The notes: generated by a model not told the origin, from the letters alone. Positions 29,801 to 39,405 are shown, counted from the stretch's first letter. The stretch is DNA of 64,000 nucleotides from Takifugu bimaculatus (GCA_004026145.2 CP034995.1:7600387-7664386), one strand, 5' to 3'. Program-made: numbers and translations.

Positions 29801-32800
29801 AAGAAGCGGAAAATTGTCAAACCCTGGCTTCACCCACAGCCCGTGGAAATGTGCCTACATCAGGCAGCACAGAATAGACACCAACTGGAGGAGAGGGGAC
29901 CTCAAATCCCCAAAGGTAGCCTTTTCCTCCCATTTAGCATTGCGCTAGAAGATGGAGCTGTCTCTCGTTCACTAAAAAGCCTCGACTTGTATTTTGCCTC
30001 TTTGAAAGTTTGAGTTATGCATGACCAGCATACTACAGCCAGCGTTCTACACTTTGCAGACAGCCTCAGGTCTTTTTAGGCCACTACGGTTGTAAAATTG
30101 GCTACTGTACTCTTCCTGCTTTGCATATACAGTGTTTGCTGAGCTGGCAGACTTGTAAGCCAGTTCTATACAGAACAGACGACACACACATACGCCCACA
30201 CACATACACAGACGGGTCTTTGTAAAGAACTGTACCCCTGCAGCACTTGATGACATTTCCTTCTTATCTCATCTTTGATATAAAGCAGCGGCAGAAACAT
30301 GTCGCCGCTGCCCTCAGTTCTCGCCAGTTTCATTGTCATGCTGCATCCGCCCGTCCTTCCTGTCCAGTTTTATTGAATCCTCTCCTCTCTATCTGTCCCA
30401 TCTCAAAGGTGCTGAAAGGTCATGACGACCACGTGATCACCTGCCTCCAGTTCTGCGGCAACCGAATTGTCAGCGGCTCTGATGACAACACGCTGAAAGT
30501 CTGGTCGGCCATTACAGGAAAGGTACGTTGGCGTCTGGCGTCGCTGAACCGAGGGTGGGCAGGTCAGCGCCTCGGTTAAATAAACTTGAATGGCATTACA
30601 GACAGTTTTTCCACCATTCTGTCTGCACAGCTCCCTCTGTGAAGTGGGAGTAATTAAAACCATCCGCTCCTTCACAAAAAAAACCACATCCCTGCTGCAC
30701 ATATCAGCCATTTAGCCGACTTATTACACAGCACATGTCTGGAGGAGTGTTGGTATCCACTGCTGAAGCTGGTGCTGGCGCCCAGGCCTTGATGCTGCAG
30801 CGTTACGCAGCGTGTTACAGAGCGCGGCAGCAGTTGTGTCGTCGTAGAGGAGAGCGCCTCAGATTGTTGCAAATCACAAAGCTTCCACGCCTCTGCGTTG
30901 GTCTCCATTTTCAAAAGTGCTTTTTTGTGCGCAAAACGACCCTCCTTTTGTCGCTGCGTGCCGCGGCGTCCTCGGCATATTAATGACAGGATTTCGCAAA
31001 ATTAAAAAAACTCAAAGGGTTCTTAGAGAAATTGATATTCAGCATGGTGGTGGTGCTGCGGGTTGTCTTTCTGTGGGACACAATAAACCGCAGAGCTCTC
31101 CTTTCATACAGATAGTAAAATTGGCATGGAGCCCGCCAGAGATTACACGCATATCAGTCCCCACATTTGCTGATCTGAACAAATCTCGCCAAGGTCATCT
31201 GATAGGCGTGGAGTAGATTTGGCTCCCCTTCACCCAAAGACTAATATCCGGATGACAAGTTGCTTGAGTTACCGCCACGGTGCCTCCATATTGCTGCTGA
31301 TGAGTCACATCGCCAGCAGGCTCATTATCTTTTTTCTTTTTTTTGTTTTTGCATGAAGCCACCGCGCTCTCAGGCTTACATCACAGACACTCGGGATATC
31401 GTCTGAGCTTTCCACAGCGTTAATCCGTCTCCGTATTGTTTGTTTACGTTCGTTCTGAAGAGAAGCTGAGCAGGAATTTTGCGTCTCCCTGGATTCCATC
31501 TCTGTTAGCTCCCAACGCCAGAGAGAGCGCCTCACCCAAGAAGAATAGGCAATTAAACCAAGTCATCCATTTCAGGTCAAGTCGTTGCCGATGCCGTTGA
31601 GGCTGTAAAGTCCAACGTACGACAAGATCACAAGCAGCTGCTTCCATCAAAATATTGTGCTTTATTTTACTATTTGAGTAATTTTCTTTGCTGCTAGTTT
31701 GTCTCTTTAGATCTCTGTACGTGAACTCTGGGTGGCATCTCTTGGTCCGCTGCTCTTGTCTTTCGTCAATGCAAATATCACCGCCACCCGACCTTGCCTT
31801 GACCTTGCGTGGCTTTTTATCCCTCTCATAAATCCATCCACTCCAAAGCAATCTGTCGGTACACTTCCACAGCTCAGGCACTAACACCGTCACACGGGTC
31901 TCGCAGCGTCTGATCAATAGGGTCAGCTTTGGTTCATGACAAAGATGTCCTCGCATAGGAACGAGGATGTGCCCTTCAGATCACTGCTTAGTTTTCGAGG
32001 TCCAGCGACTGCAGCGTGTTCTTTAGGAGGAGGGTCTGACCCAACAGAAATGAATTAATCACAGGAAGGATGAGACGATCCAGAGTTGGAACACTACTGA
32101 CACCTCTCTTTAGGCCCCTGAGCGCTTCTATTTCCAAGAAATTGCGTTCATTTCCCAGCAATCAGAAAGATCCCCCATGTGATGAGATGGCGTGAGGGTG
32201 TCTCGAGTGGTGTTACATCATTTCTCACTTCACAGTCTTCCCATTTTACCACATATATTCCAGTAAAGCCATTTCTAAACACTACACCATTCATTTAAAG
32301 AATCCAGTCTTTGCTTGTTTTTGAAATATCTTTTTTAGATGGATTGGATTTAACCCCTTTTATGAGGCAGACTGGGATATGCAAAGTGATCAAGTGGAAC
32401 AGTGGCGATTCGATGGTGTATTTTGTGGTACAAAATGAAATATTTTGTTCAAATTGTAGGTGAGATTTGGCTCCAGCGGACCTTTGCCTTTGCATGTCCT
32501 CCAGCCTCGGTGAAAGACGTCCGTCTTGGTCACGCGTAGAGCTGCACACATCTCATTGCAGCAAAGGTGGCTCCCTGGTGCTTTATAGAGCAGAACGTGT
32601 CCTTGGCGGTGCCTGTCAGCATCAGTCACAGCTGTCAGGCAGATCTGAGATGGCAGAACGAGGAGGAAGTGTGGATATTTGTCCTCCCATTCTGTATCGA
32701 ACAGCAGAGGCTGGGGTTCTGTTTGAGGGTGGGTTCCTCTGCAGGTAATAAACGCGGACGCTCCTTAAATCAGCAGCTTGGGGAAGTGGAAAATCTAAAT

Positions 32801-35800
32801 GTCTTCTTGTGGTGGAGGTGTTTTGTGCTTTAAACCAAGATGACTCTCGTAATTCTTGCCGAAGCCAAGTGATTTTTTTTTTGGGAGGGTCGGAGTAGAG
32901 TCTTTTTTTAAATAGCATTTTTCATTAACTGAGCATGAAATAGTTTGAAAATGTTTTTCAGAAAAGGTCGCTCAGTGGATCGTTATCACTCTCCGGGATG
33001 GCCTTGATTTCAGAGCTAAAGGAGCTCCCGCCTTTCATTTCAGGTGTTTTCTGTTCCTACGCAGTGCGTGAGTCAGTCACACAGTGTGGTGTTTGTTCTT
33101 AAAACCTCACCCACAATTGAGCAGGAAGCCCTTGCATTCTCAAAGCAGGAATCACAATAAAGCTGGTATTACAGAAGAAAAACAGGTATCGCCGACATCG
33201 ACTGCCAAAAAAATGCATGAAATCTCACGTTTCTTCCGAATTTAATCGAGAACTAAGAGTAATTCAGTTAAATGTTCGTCCAGCTGCACCATTATTCTCT
33301 TCACAGCTGTGAAAAAGGGAGCGAGGGTAATAAACCATCGCGGCGAGGTCGATCGTACGATCATGCCACATTGGCCCACGGTTAATGAAGTGATTCCCTT
33401 TATCACAGCTCGGAGCGGGACGGCGGGCTGCAGCCTCGTCCTCCCCTCACGCCACAATTCACCGCTCTTATCAGCCGCCGTCAGGGGGAGGTCACATGTT
33501 GTACACCTTAACGCCGCGCTCCGCTGTCACACAGACGGGACCAACCGCGGCGGCCCCCCATCCACCTCCTGCCCGCCGCGTGCCAGTCTTCCTGTCCCCG
33601 AATGTTTTCAATTAAAGTTTGCTTAGTCGCATTTGGGGACAAACGAGACGTCGCGGAGCTGCAAATTCAATTGATCAGAACAATTTCTATAACTGTGGTG
33701 ATCAATAAGTAATCTACCGCTGGTGATGAAGATGAATGGGTGTATTCTGTACGTCGGGCCTTCCTGCGAGAGGCCCGCGGAACAAACGCAGCGGCAGCAG
33801 ATTTGAAATGACGGATCAGCTCTTCTCAAGAAACCACTGATCAAGAATGTTCTTCTTCTGTGGTCTCTACAGTGTCTGCGCACGTTGGTGGGCCACACGG
33901 GCGGCGTCTGGTCATCTCAGATGAGAGACAACATCATCATCAGCGGCTCCACCGATCGCACACTCAAGGTCTGGAACGCAGAGACGGGAGAATGTATCCA
34001 CACCCTCTACGGGCATACCTCAACAGTGCGCTGCATGCACCTACACGAGAAAAGGTAGGAGCCAATCCCAACGCTGCACTCCCTTGGTAATGGCCGGCTG
34101 AACGACGTCAATGAGTTACTTTTGTGATTTTTTTTTTTTTTTTTTTTTGTAGATGATGTGCTGTTTTCAGTAGAATCCTGGTTTTTACCTAAATGTGGGG
34201 CTATTTAAGATATATACACTGTACAAATACTACACAAGGAATCGTTATCTCAGTTCTTATCAAAGGGTAGAATGTTGAACAGCTTTGACGCCCCACGTCT
34301 GGTCCTGTTCAACTCACAAGCGATTCCCACCGAGGAAAAGAGCAACTCGGCGGCACAATAAGATGCCGTTAAATCCGTGAAAGTGAGCATGTAGCCACCC
34401 CGATGATAAATAGACCCTGCGAGCCATCTACACCGAACGGCTCGCCCTTCCACTCGGCGTTAAGCTCCGGACCCAGAGTGCTCCTTTTGCCTCGGGGACC
34501 GCAGGCATTATGAGCAACTGCTAGCATACAGTAAATATCGGGTCGCTGATTTCTATCACATTGCCCTGTGAGGAACAAACAATGCCTGATTCACTGTTCT
34601 CACTTTTAGGCAGAGGAATTTTTGGGATGGGTAGTTCCAGGTGTGGAGGAATACTCGGCTTAATCTGTGCCGTTGTGTGTTGGCGAGATGTTGTGCTTCG
34701 CATCCAAACTGTTCTTACCTGAAAAACCTGACTCATTATCTCGCCTGAAGGGATTTTCCTTCCTCCCCCCATTATGCGTCTTTCATTTTCCAATCTTGCG
34801 AACAGACTGCCGCGGGGGTGGATGTTTAAGTTGAAAGGGTGTTGTCGTACATTCGAGTACGAACATGAATGAGCGCTGTAGATTTCACTTTTTCAGACAT
34901 TTGAAAGGACACAAGCGTACTTGCGTCTCATTATTCTGTCAATAAAGCTGTCAGGATGTGCGGGGAAATGTTGTGCGGGATATAGAATTTAATCTTGAGT
35001 GTGGGAAAGTTCTAAACCTGAGTGGTTCTTTCCTCTCAGGGTGGTCAGTGGCTCTCGCGACGCCACGCTGCGCGTCTGGGATATTGAGACCGGTCAGTGT
35101 TTACATGTCCTCATGGGCCACGTGGCGGCCGTGCGCTGCGTCCAGTACGACGGCCGGCGGGTGGTCAGCGGTGCCTACGACTTCATGGTGAAAGTGTGGG
35201 ACCCCGAGACGGAGACCTGCCTCCACACGCTGCAGGGCCACACCAACAGAGTGTACTCATTACAGGTGAGGCGCCTTCAGCTAATATTGAGCTTTCACAT
35301 AGAAAAAAGCTTTTCAGATATGGAAGCTTATCTTCCCGACTTCCATGTTCCAACCTGATTTTCTGTACGTGTAAGTTGTGTTTACATCTGTTTGTCTTCT
35401 GTGTGGTAACGACACGCTTTGGTTGCTATACCAACAGATCTAAAAGAAGGCAGTTTTATCACTTTGCGTCACTGGACACTGAAAAGATTCAGGGATCAAT
35501 AAAATGTATTTGTGTCGTCTTGTCAATGGAACCAAAGTGGTGTCAGCTGTTATTTGAGATAAGTTTGGAGGCCAAACTTTCATTTTTTAATCCTCCCTCC
35601 CTTCTAGTTCGATGGGATTCATGTGGTGAGCGGCTCTTTGGACACGTCCATACGAGTCTGGGACGTGGAGACGGGGAACTGCATCCACACGCTAACAGGA
35701 CACCAGTCCCTCACCAGCGGCATGGAGCTCAAGGACAACATCCTGGTCTCGGGCAACGCAGACTCCACTGTAAAGATCTGGGACATCAAGACAGGCCAAT

Positions 35801-37354
35801 GTCTCCAAACGCTTCAAGGTGAGCCACACTTGGGACACACATCCACCAGCTTAATTGTACATCTTTTTTAGATCAGAAAACATAGAAATACAAACATGGA
35901 TCACTGGTTTGGGTCCTGAGAGTCCAGTTAATCCCAGACTACGTGACCTGTATGTCTGTGCGAGGCGGCGCCTCGCCCTCCCGCTCCCTTTGTGTGTGCA
36001 GCTCGAACTCCATTAGCGACGCCGGTGCCTCACAGGAAGTTGGAAATCTCTTCATGAATAGTTAAGCCACGCCCCTAAATGCCCTCATTAGCAAACCACA
36101 TTCTTCCATGCCGCTCCAACAAACAAAAGGATGGCCCAATGTGGGTCTGAAGAGAGAATCGGGGGCAGGCTGAAGCTGCCGTGTAGAGCCAGGGGAACTT
36201 TGTAGGTCACATAATCAGGTCGGAGGGCAGTTTCTACCGTTCATTAGTGTTTTCTGATGATAGCCCAACAATAAGGTCGTTACTGTCTGCTATAGGTAAC
36301 GATGCAGATGGTGGCTTCTCCGTGATAATGGAGGCAGGAACGTGGCTGACAGGGAGGTGTGCTGGGGGGGGGCAGGGCCACGCTGGGGGAGAAACTGCCT
36401 TTGATCTGATCACAGAGCAGTTAAAGATCCAAAGAGCTGCTTGATTTGAAGACGTTTCTTCCGCAGATGGAAGCGAAAGATGAATGAAATGTCTGCCACA
36501 GCCGCTCTGGCGGAAAACTCGATCCCGCTCTTGGTTGTGTTTCGCATGGCCTTAATTGATTTAATTAAGATATCGTTTTCAAACCCTCCGGGAAATCCGC
36601 ACTGGGGAACAGTCACAAACAGACAGCGAAGGCAGGGGAAGCGTCGCACGGTGACGGGCCCGAGTCCTGGCATGTGCGCCGCAGCCCCTCCCCGACACCC
36701 TCCGGCAGCACAACAGACACTTTCTGATGGAACCTTAGACTCAATCTGCCTTTTTAAATAAAAAATATAAATAAATACCAGAAATGCTGCGGTGATGTCG
36801 AGGCCCAGAACAGGCTGTTGTTTAAAGGATACTGTGGCAATGGAGTTGGTATTGGAAGATATTTTCCTTTTGCGATGTTGTTTGTGCTGTCAGCAAGAAG
36901 CAGAGAGTCATTCACGTTTTATTGTGGCTGTCTGTATAAGCTGGTGGCACCTCCTGTTTCCTGTTGGTGCCCAAGTCTAATTAAATTTAGGAGCGCACAG
37001 ATGTTTAACGGGCTTTTAGTTTGTGAGCTTCCAGCTCGGCCTCGGGCTCCTTTTGTCTCACGACCGCCTCTCCGTCTGCTCGCAGGGCCCCACAAGCACC
37101 AGAGCGCCGTGACTTGCCTCCAGTTCAACAAAAACTTCGTCATCACCAGTTCGGACGACGGCACCGTGAAGCTGTGGGACCTGAAGACGGGCGAATTCAT
37201 CCGGAACCTGGTGACGCTGGAGAGCGGGGGCAGCGGCGGCGTGGTGTGGCGCATCCGGGCCTCCAACACCAAGCTGGTGTGCGCGGTGGGCAGCCGCAAC
37301 GGCACAGAGGAGACCAAGCTGCTGGTGCTGGACTTTGACGTGGACATGAAGTGA
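2839..37354 (+). CDS. fbxw7: fbxw7 gene, coding span (gamma-type and beta-type starts, common exons to stop)
   Basis: This is the F-box/WD40 substrate receptor of the SCF (SKP1-CUL1-RBX1) ubiquitin ligase. In vertebrates it recognises phosphodegrons in cyclin E, MYC, JUN, NOTCH and others and sends them for degradation. Two first exons (2839-3000 and 21260-21298) each join the common exon at 24717, followed by nine more coding exons. All introns are GT-AG and phases match throughout, except for one extra base in 29778-29915. In common-region numbering, the nuclear-type basic start MKRKLDHG is at 1-8, the dimerisation D-domain at about 79-112, the F-box at about 114-158 and eight WD40 blades at 208-540. 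The three phosphodegron-binding arginines (human R465, R479, R505) are codons 298, 312 and 338 and are all present. Predicted lengths without the extra base are 594 aa (gamma-type) and 553 aa (beta-type). The identification comes from recognised sequence, not from a database search. Confidence 0.96.
5845..5879 (+). repeat. Poly-G run, 35 bases
   Basis: Uninterrupted G run inside the fbxw7 intron. Its exact length is likely unreliable, and it could form G-quadruplexes. Confidence 0.9.
6548..6587. repeat. Inverted repeat, 15-bp perfect stem
   Basis: TCTGAACACAACACA at 6548-6562 pairs exactly with TGTGTTGTGTTCAGA at 6573-6587 around a 10-base loop. The arms are of low complexity (CA/TG). Confidence 0.8.
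8559..8573 (+). promoter_or_regulatory. CTCF-like motif
   Basis: CCTCTAGAGGGCAGC fits the CCNCNAGRNGGCA core of the vertebrate CTCF consensus. Motif match only. Confidence 0.3.
20640..21250 (+). promoter_or_regulatory. CpG-rich putative promoter and 5' UTR of the beta-type start
   Basis: The block just before the beta-type ATG is far richer in CpG than its surroundings (for example the run of CGCGCACGGCG type near 20739). It has a GC-box-like CCGCCCC at 20873-20879 followed by a long pyrimidine tract to about 20931. No TATA box is evident. CpG density continues into the intron to about 21560. The promoter call is inference from composition and position. Confidence 0.45.
21260..21298 (+). CDS. 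fbxw7: fbxw7 alternative first coding exon, beta-type (short)
   Basis: Thirteen codons, MGFYGTLKMIFYK, end in phase 0 at the donor GTAAGT (21299). The peptide matches the last 13 residues of the human beta-specific leader. The start has an excellent context (A at -3, G at +4). The frame is open upstream back to a TAG at 21134 but contains no ATG, so this is the first in-frame start. Human beta carries about 74 further residues upstream, including a hydrophobic ER anchor; nothing like that is encoded here. It joins the common exon 3.4 kb downstream. Confidence 0.88.
21299..24716 (+). other. fbxw7 intron before the common exon
   Basis: 3.4 kb between the beta-type exon and MKRKLDHG. It starts CpG-rich and then becomes ordinary. 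It contains a (CA)n tract at 22920-22957 and a 15-base A run near 22200. No exon is recognised. Confidence 0.7.
22920..22957. repeat. (CA)n microsatellite, interrupted
   Basis: A CA-rich tract with two CG interruptions, inside the intron before the common exon. Confidence 0.85.
24717..24799 (+). CDS. fbxw7: fbxw7 common coding exon 1 (MKRKLDHG)
   Basis: This is the shared exon entered from every alternative first exon. The acceptor TTTCAG precedes ATGAAGAGAAAG, and the exon ends AG before GTAAAC, phase 2. It encodes common residues 1-27 plus the first two bases of Ser28. The basic cluster MKRK and GKKPCK correspond to the nuclear-localisation region of mammalian FBXW7. The ATG could itself serve as an internal start, but known isoforms read through it. 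Confidence 0.95.
24800..25168 (+). other. fbxw7 intron
   Basis: A 369-bp GT-AG intron; nothing else is seen in it. Confidence 0.9.
25169..25310 (+). CDS. fbxw7: fbxw7 common coding exon 2
   Basis: Acceptor ATTACAG, donor GTAAGC; 142 nt. Encodes common residues 28-75, including PTTFGHIRTANGQGQQRRRI and PPTGLQEWLRTFQ. The Thr-Pro at residues 38-39 and the Ser at 60 align with human T205 and S227, which are reported regulatory phosphorylation sites. The segment joins the nuclear-localisation region to the dimerisation domain. Confidence 0.95.
25311..27832 (+). other. fbxw7 intron
   Basis: A 2.5-kb GT-AG intron. A 255-codon open frame on the minus strand (27048-27815) was judged to be chance. 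No repeat family is recognised. Confidence 0.85.
27833..27967 (+). CDS. fbxw7: fbxw7 common coding exon 3 (dimerisation domain)
   Basis: Acceptor TTTTCCAG, donor GTGGGT; 135 nt, phase 0 at both ends. Encodes common residues 76-120, beginning SWTGPEKLLALDELIDSCEP. This is the D-domain, which mediates FBXW7 dimer formation, followed by the start of the F-box (ISLLPKE). Nearly every residue matches the human protein. Confidence 0.96.
27968..29519 (+). other. fbxw7 intron
   Basis: A 1.55-kb GT-AG intron with a G-rich patch at 28210-28226. Nothing else is seen. Confidence 0.9.
29520..29643 (+). CDS. fbxw7: fbxw7 common coding exon 4 (F-box)
   Basis: Acceptor TTTCAACAG, donor GTGAGC; 124 nt, leaving phase 1. 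Encodes residues 121-161 plus the first base of Gly162, starting LALYVLSFLEPKDLLQAAQT and ending WREKCREE. This is the core of the F-box helix bundle that binds SKP1. The intron after it is only 134 bp. Confidence 0.96.
29778..29915 (+). CDS. fbxw7: fbxw7 common coding exon 5, with one-base insertion (frameshift)
   Basis: Acceptor ATCTCAG, donor GTAGCC. This exon links the F-box to the WD40 propeller. The first part reads GIDEPLPLKKRKIVKP in the frame coming from the F-box exon. The rest (GFTHSPWKCAYIRQHRIDT onward to LKSPK) is conserved only in the next frame. The exon is 138 nt where 137 is needed to keep phase, which places one extra C in the CCC at 29822-29824. Read literally, the product loses all WD40 blades and stops at a TGA at 30423-30425. 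Because both flanks are highly conserved and the downstream exons are intact, a sequencing or assembly indel is more likely than a true null allele. Confidence 0.93.
29916..30408 (+). other. fbxw7 intron
   Basis: A 493-bp GT-AG intron with a short CA-rich stretch near 30183-30211. Nothing else is seen. Confidence 0.9.
30409..30522 (+). CDS. fbxw7: fbxw7 common coding exon 6 (WD40 blade 1)
   Basis: Acceptor CTCAAAG, donor GTACGT; 114 nt, phase 0 at both ends. Encodes residues 208-245, VLKGHDDHVITCLQFCGNRI and onward to VWSAITGK. It has the typical GH...W spacing of the first WD40 repeat. Confidence 0.96.
30523..33872 (+). other. fbxw7 intron
   Basis: A 3.35-kb GT-AG intron. No exon, RNA gene or known repeat is recognised. 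Confidence 0.85.
33873..34054 (+). CDS. fbxw7: fbxw7 common coding exon 7 (WD40 blades 2-3)
   Basis: Acceptor CTCTACAG, donor GTAGGA; 182 nt, phase 2 out. Encodes residues 246-305 plus two bases of Arg306. It contains SGSTDRTLKVWNAETGE (blade 2) and CIHTLYGHTSTVRCMHLHEK (start of blade 3). The substrate-binding arginine equivalent to human R465 is the CGC at 34029-34031, and the equivalent of R441 is the CGC at 33957-33959. Confidence 0.96.
34055..35039 (+). other. fbxw7 intron with poly-T run
   Basis: A 985-bp GT-AG intron with a 21-base T run at 34128-34148. No other feature. Confidence 0.9.
34128..34148 (+). repeat. Poly-T run, 21 bases
   Basis: Uninterrupted T run, not placed to act as a splice polypyrimidine tract. 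Confidence 0.9.
35040..35265 (+). CDS. fbxw7: fbxw7 common coding exon 8 (WD40 blades 3-5)
   Basis: Acceptor CCTCTCAG, donor GTGAGG; 226 nt. Completes Arg306 and encodes residues 307-381, from VVSGSRDATLRVWDIETGQ to GHTNRVYSLQ. The phosphodegron-binding arginines equivalent to human R479 (CGC at 35056-35058) and R505 (CGC at 35134-35136) are both present. The block matches the human residues that I can recall without a change. Confidence 0.97.
35266..35607 (+). other. fbxw7 intron
   Basis: A 342-bp GT-AG intron. Nothing else is seen. Confidence 0.9.
35608..35818 (+). CDS. fbxw7: fbxw7 common coding exon 9 (WD40 blades 5-7)
   Basis: Acceptor CCCTTCTAG, donor GTGAGC; 211 nt, leaving phase 1. 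Encodes residues 382-451 plus one base of Gly452, FDGIHVVSGSLDTSIRVWDV onward to KIWDIKTGQCLQTLQ. It forms the end of blade 5, all of blade 6 and the start of blade 7. Confidence 0.97.
35819..37085 (+). other. fbxw7 last intron
   Basis: A 1.27-kb GT-AG intron ending in TCTGCTCGCAG. No exon or repeat is recognised. Confidence 0.9.
37086..37354 (+). CDS. fbxw7: fbxw7 terminal coding exon (WD40 blades 7-8, stop)
   Basis: Acceptor GCTCGCAG; 269 nt to the TGA at 37352-37354. Encodes residues 453-540, from PHKHQSAVTCLQFNKNFVIT to the C-terminus LLVLDFDVDMK. Blade 8 closes the propeller. Human has Asn where this protein has His in GPHKHQ. Third-position G/C is much higher here than in the flanking introns. 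Confidence 0.97.
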
Positions 37355-37946
37355 TGGGGAACGTGACGGGGAGGGATGGAGAGAAGGAACCACAGACGAG
37401 AGCGGGAGACCAGGCACTCGGTGGCGTCGAAGATCCCAAAAAAAAAGAAAAAAGAATCCACCTGTCCTGCCCTCAAACATCATCTCCCCCAGCCCCCCCA
37501 CCTCTGAGGAAATGTTACCACAGACCCTCAAATGTTCAGCTCCCCCCTCCCATGGGGGGGGGGACGTGTCCATCCTGTCCCCTGTTTAGCTGAGAGGACT
37601 GAACTGTTGAGAGGCGGCTCAGCCCGGGTCGGCCGCACACAGAGACCTAGTTCTGCTCAAGCCTGGCAGATTCTTCAGATGTACAGAGATATATTATTTT
37701 TTAAAAGACGCCCCCCCTACAGACACACACACACAACCACACGCACACACAGCCACCCTTTGACCCCCCCCCTTAAGTTGCCACAGTCACACTCAGAACT
37801 GGACCATTGAGGAAGGTTGGTCGAGGCTTAAATCTCCACATTTACACCTGAAGTGGACGGAGGGATCTTTTTTCCATCGATCATTTCAGTTTTTGTTGTT
37901 CTCTGCTCACTTCTCCTCTTTTCTTTCTTCCTTTCACACAAACACA

Positions 37947-37954
37947 ACTGTGAA
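37947..37954 (+). promoter_or_regulatory. miR-27 8-mer seed match (first)
   Basis: ACTGTGAA matches the miR-27a/b seed with the flanking A. Repression of FBXW7 by miR-27a is known in human cells. Use in this fish is inferred. Confidence 0.4.
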
Positions 37955-39022
37955 TTTCAAGTTGTCTTTGGTTCATCATAAAAGGGGATTTTTTTTTCCC
38001 TCCTCAGTTGCCAACAGCAACAAATCCCAGTATTAAAACGCTGCTCTGTTCAGGTTTGCTGTCACAAAGGTCCCCCCCCCCAGTTGTTTGTTCTTCCTCA
38101 CTTTTTTTCTCCCACGTTTCTGCGATTCCGAACTCCGTCTCCACGTAAACACCGATGCTGTCCAGAATTTTTTTCCACAATGTTGCTAATGCGGTTTCCT
38201 CGGCGCTGGTGCTGCGATGACAGGAAGTTAAAGCGCTGTGGATCAATGCCTCTGATCCCCCCCCCTCCCGCCCCCCCCCCCCATCTCTTCTGCCCCCCCC
38301 CCCAGTGGCCAAACTGTATTTATGCTGCTAGACGAATGGAAAAAAAAAATGCGAGAGGGAACTTTTACATGCTGCGACGTTTTAGTCCCAGGCAAATCTC
38401 CAAAATCGAGCTTTTAACGAAGCAGAAGATGACGAAAAAAGAAAAACATCCGACGTTTTTGCTTTATTTTTCTTTGTTTTTGCCACTGAAACTTGAGCCA
38501 AACGTGCCTCTACGAGGCTGAGAGGAGGAAGCGCGTCCGACGGGAGCCGACGGCATCGCCAGCAGAGCGGAAGCCAGGGGGATGTACGCTGCCGGCGTGC
38601 GTGTGTGTTTTGCGTGCATGAGTGCGTGTGTTAGCGCGTTAACGGGCAAACTTGTAAACACATTCCTCGGGACAAAGCTCTGTCAGCCTGTTCTTTTGGG
38701 AAATGTACAAACGCCGCGCGGGGCTGGCGGGGAAGGAGAAACGGGCAGATGAGTCGGTTTGAACGCATGAATGGAAGAGCCGTCTGTACGTGCGCGATTG
38801 TCGTTGCGTTCAATGCTGTCCCGAAGCAACAGAGGAGACCTTCACACGAATCAGCCGACAGGTGGAGCAGCCGGGAGCCTTTCGTGTTAACGCGCACGAC
38901 AGCCGCGGACACGAGGGACCGCCGGCGGGGAAAACTGCAAAAACCCGCGGAAGGGCGACGAACAGGAACATTGTAGCCAAATACAAATCGTCTCAATCTC
39001 CAGGAGTCACAACTCGAGCTGA

Positions 39023-39030
39023 ACTGTGAA
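39023..39030 (+). promoter_or_regulatory. miR-27 8-mer seed match (second)
   Basis: A second ACTGTGAA, in an A/T-rich context about 260 nt before the proximal poly(A) signal. Confidence 0.45.
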
Positions 39031-39283
39031 AGTGGTATAACACTGTATATTAAAAAAAAGTAAAGAAAAAAAAACAATCTCCCGACATCTCCTCTTGTTG
39101 TTTCTCTCCCTCCGTTTTAATTTATGATCTGGTTTGAGAAATCAGATTTGTTGCAGGTGTTTTTGTTTTCTTTTCCAGTTCATGTAAACTGCCTGGCAAA
39201 AAGAAAACAGACGGAAAAAAAAGAACTTAAAGGGATTGTGTATTTGTTTGATTCACTTAGAATTTTATTTTCTTATAACTTAA

Positions 39284-39291
39284 GTGCAATA
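39284..39291 (+). promoter_or_regulatory. miR-25/32/92/363/367 8-mer seed match
   Basis: GTGCAATA is complementary to the shared seed AUUGCAC plus the flanking A. FBXW7 is an established target of miR-92a and miR-25 in mammals. The site overlaps the proximal AATAAA at 39288-39293. Confidence 0.55.
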
Positions 39292-39293
39292 AA
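39288..39293 (+). terminator. Proximal polyadenylation signal AATAAA
   Basis: A canonical hexamer followed by a G/T-rich and then T-rich stretch (39297-39322), as expected of a downstream element. Confidence 0.6.
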
Positions 39294-39379
39294 AATGTGG
39301 GTTTTTCTTTTTTTTTTTTCCATTTCAAGCATATCAGTCGTCTGTTTTTGTTACCTGTGTGAAGGCATCTTATATGTTC

Positions 39380-39385
39380 AATAAA
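39380..39385 (+). terminator. Distal polyadenylation signal AATAAA
   Basis: A second canonical hexamer, 92 bp further on, with TTATTTGGTT just downstream. It is the likely end of the longest fbxw7 transcript. Confidence 0.6.
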
Positions 39386-39405
39386 GCAAATTATTTGGTT
39401 AAGAA

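Larger units (their letters stand above)
37355..39405 (+). other. fbxw7: fbxw7 3' untranslated region
   Basis: About 2 kb of non-coding sequence follows the stop codon and runs to two canonical AATAAA signals. It holds C-rich runs (for example 38258-38304), a short CA-rich stretch near 37721-37752, and three seed matches for microRNAs known to act on mammalian FBXW7: miR-27 at 37947 and 39023, and the miR-25/92 family at 39284. The 3' end is inferred from the second AATAAA plus a usual cleavage distance; no transcript was available. Confidence 0.75.

Noticed and set aside
35097..35822. 241-codon + strand frame spanning two fbxw7 exons and the intron between
   Set aside because: It is an alternative frame of the WD40 exons; the conserved WD40 reading lies in another frame.
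36919..37573. Open frames of 171-185 codons antisense to the last fbxw7 exon
   Set aside because: Shadows of the GC-rich coding exon on the other strand.
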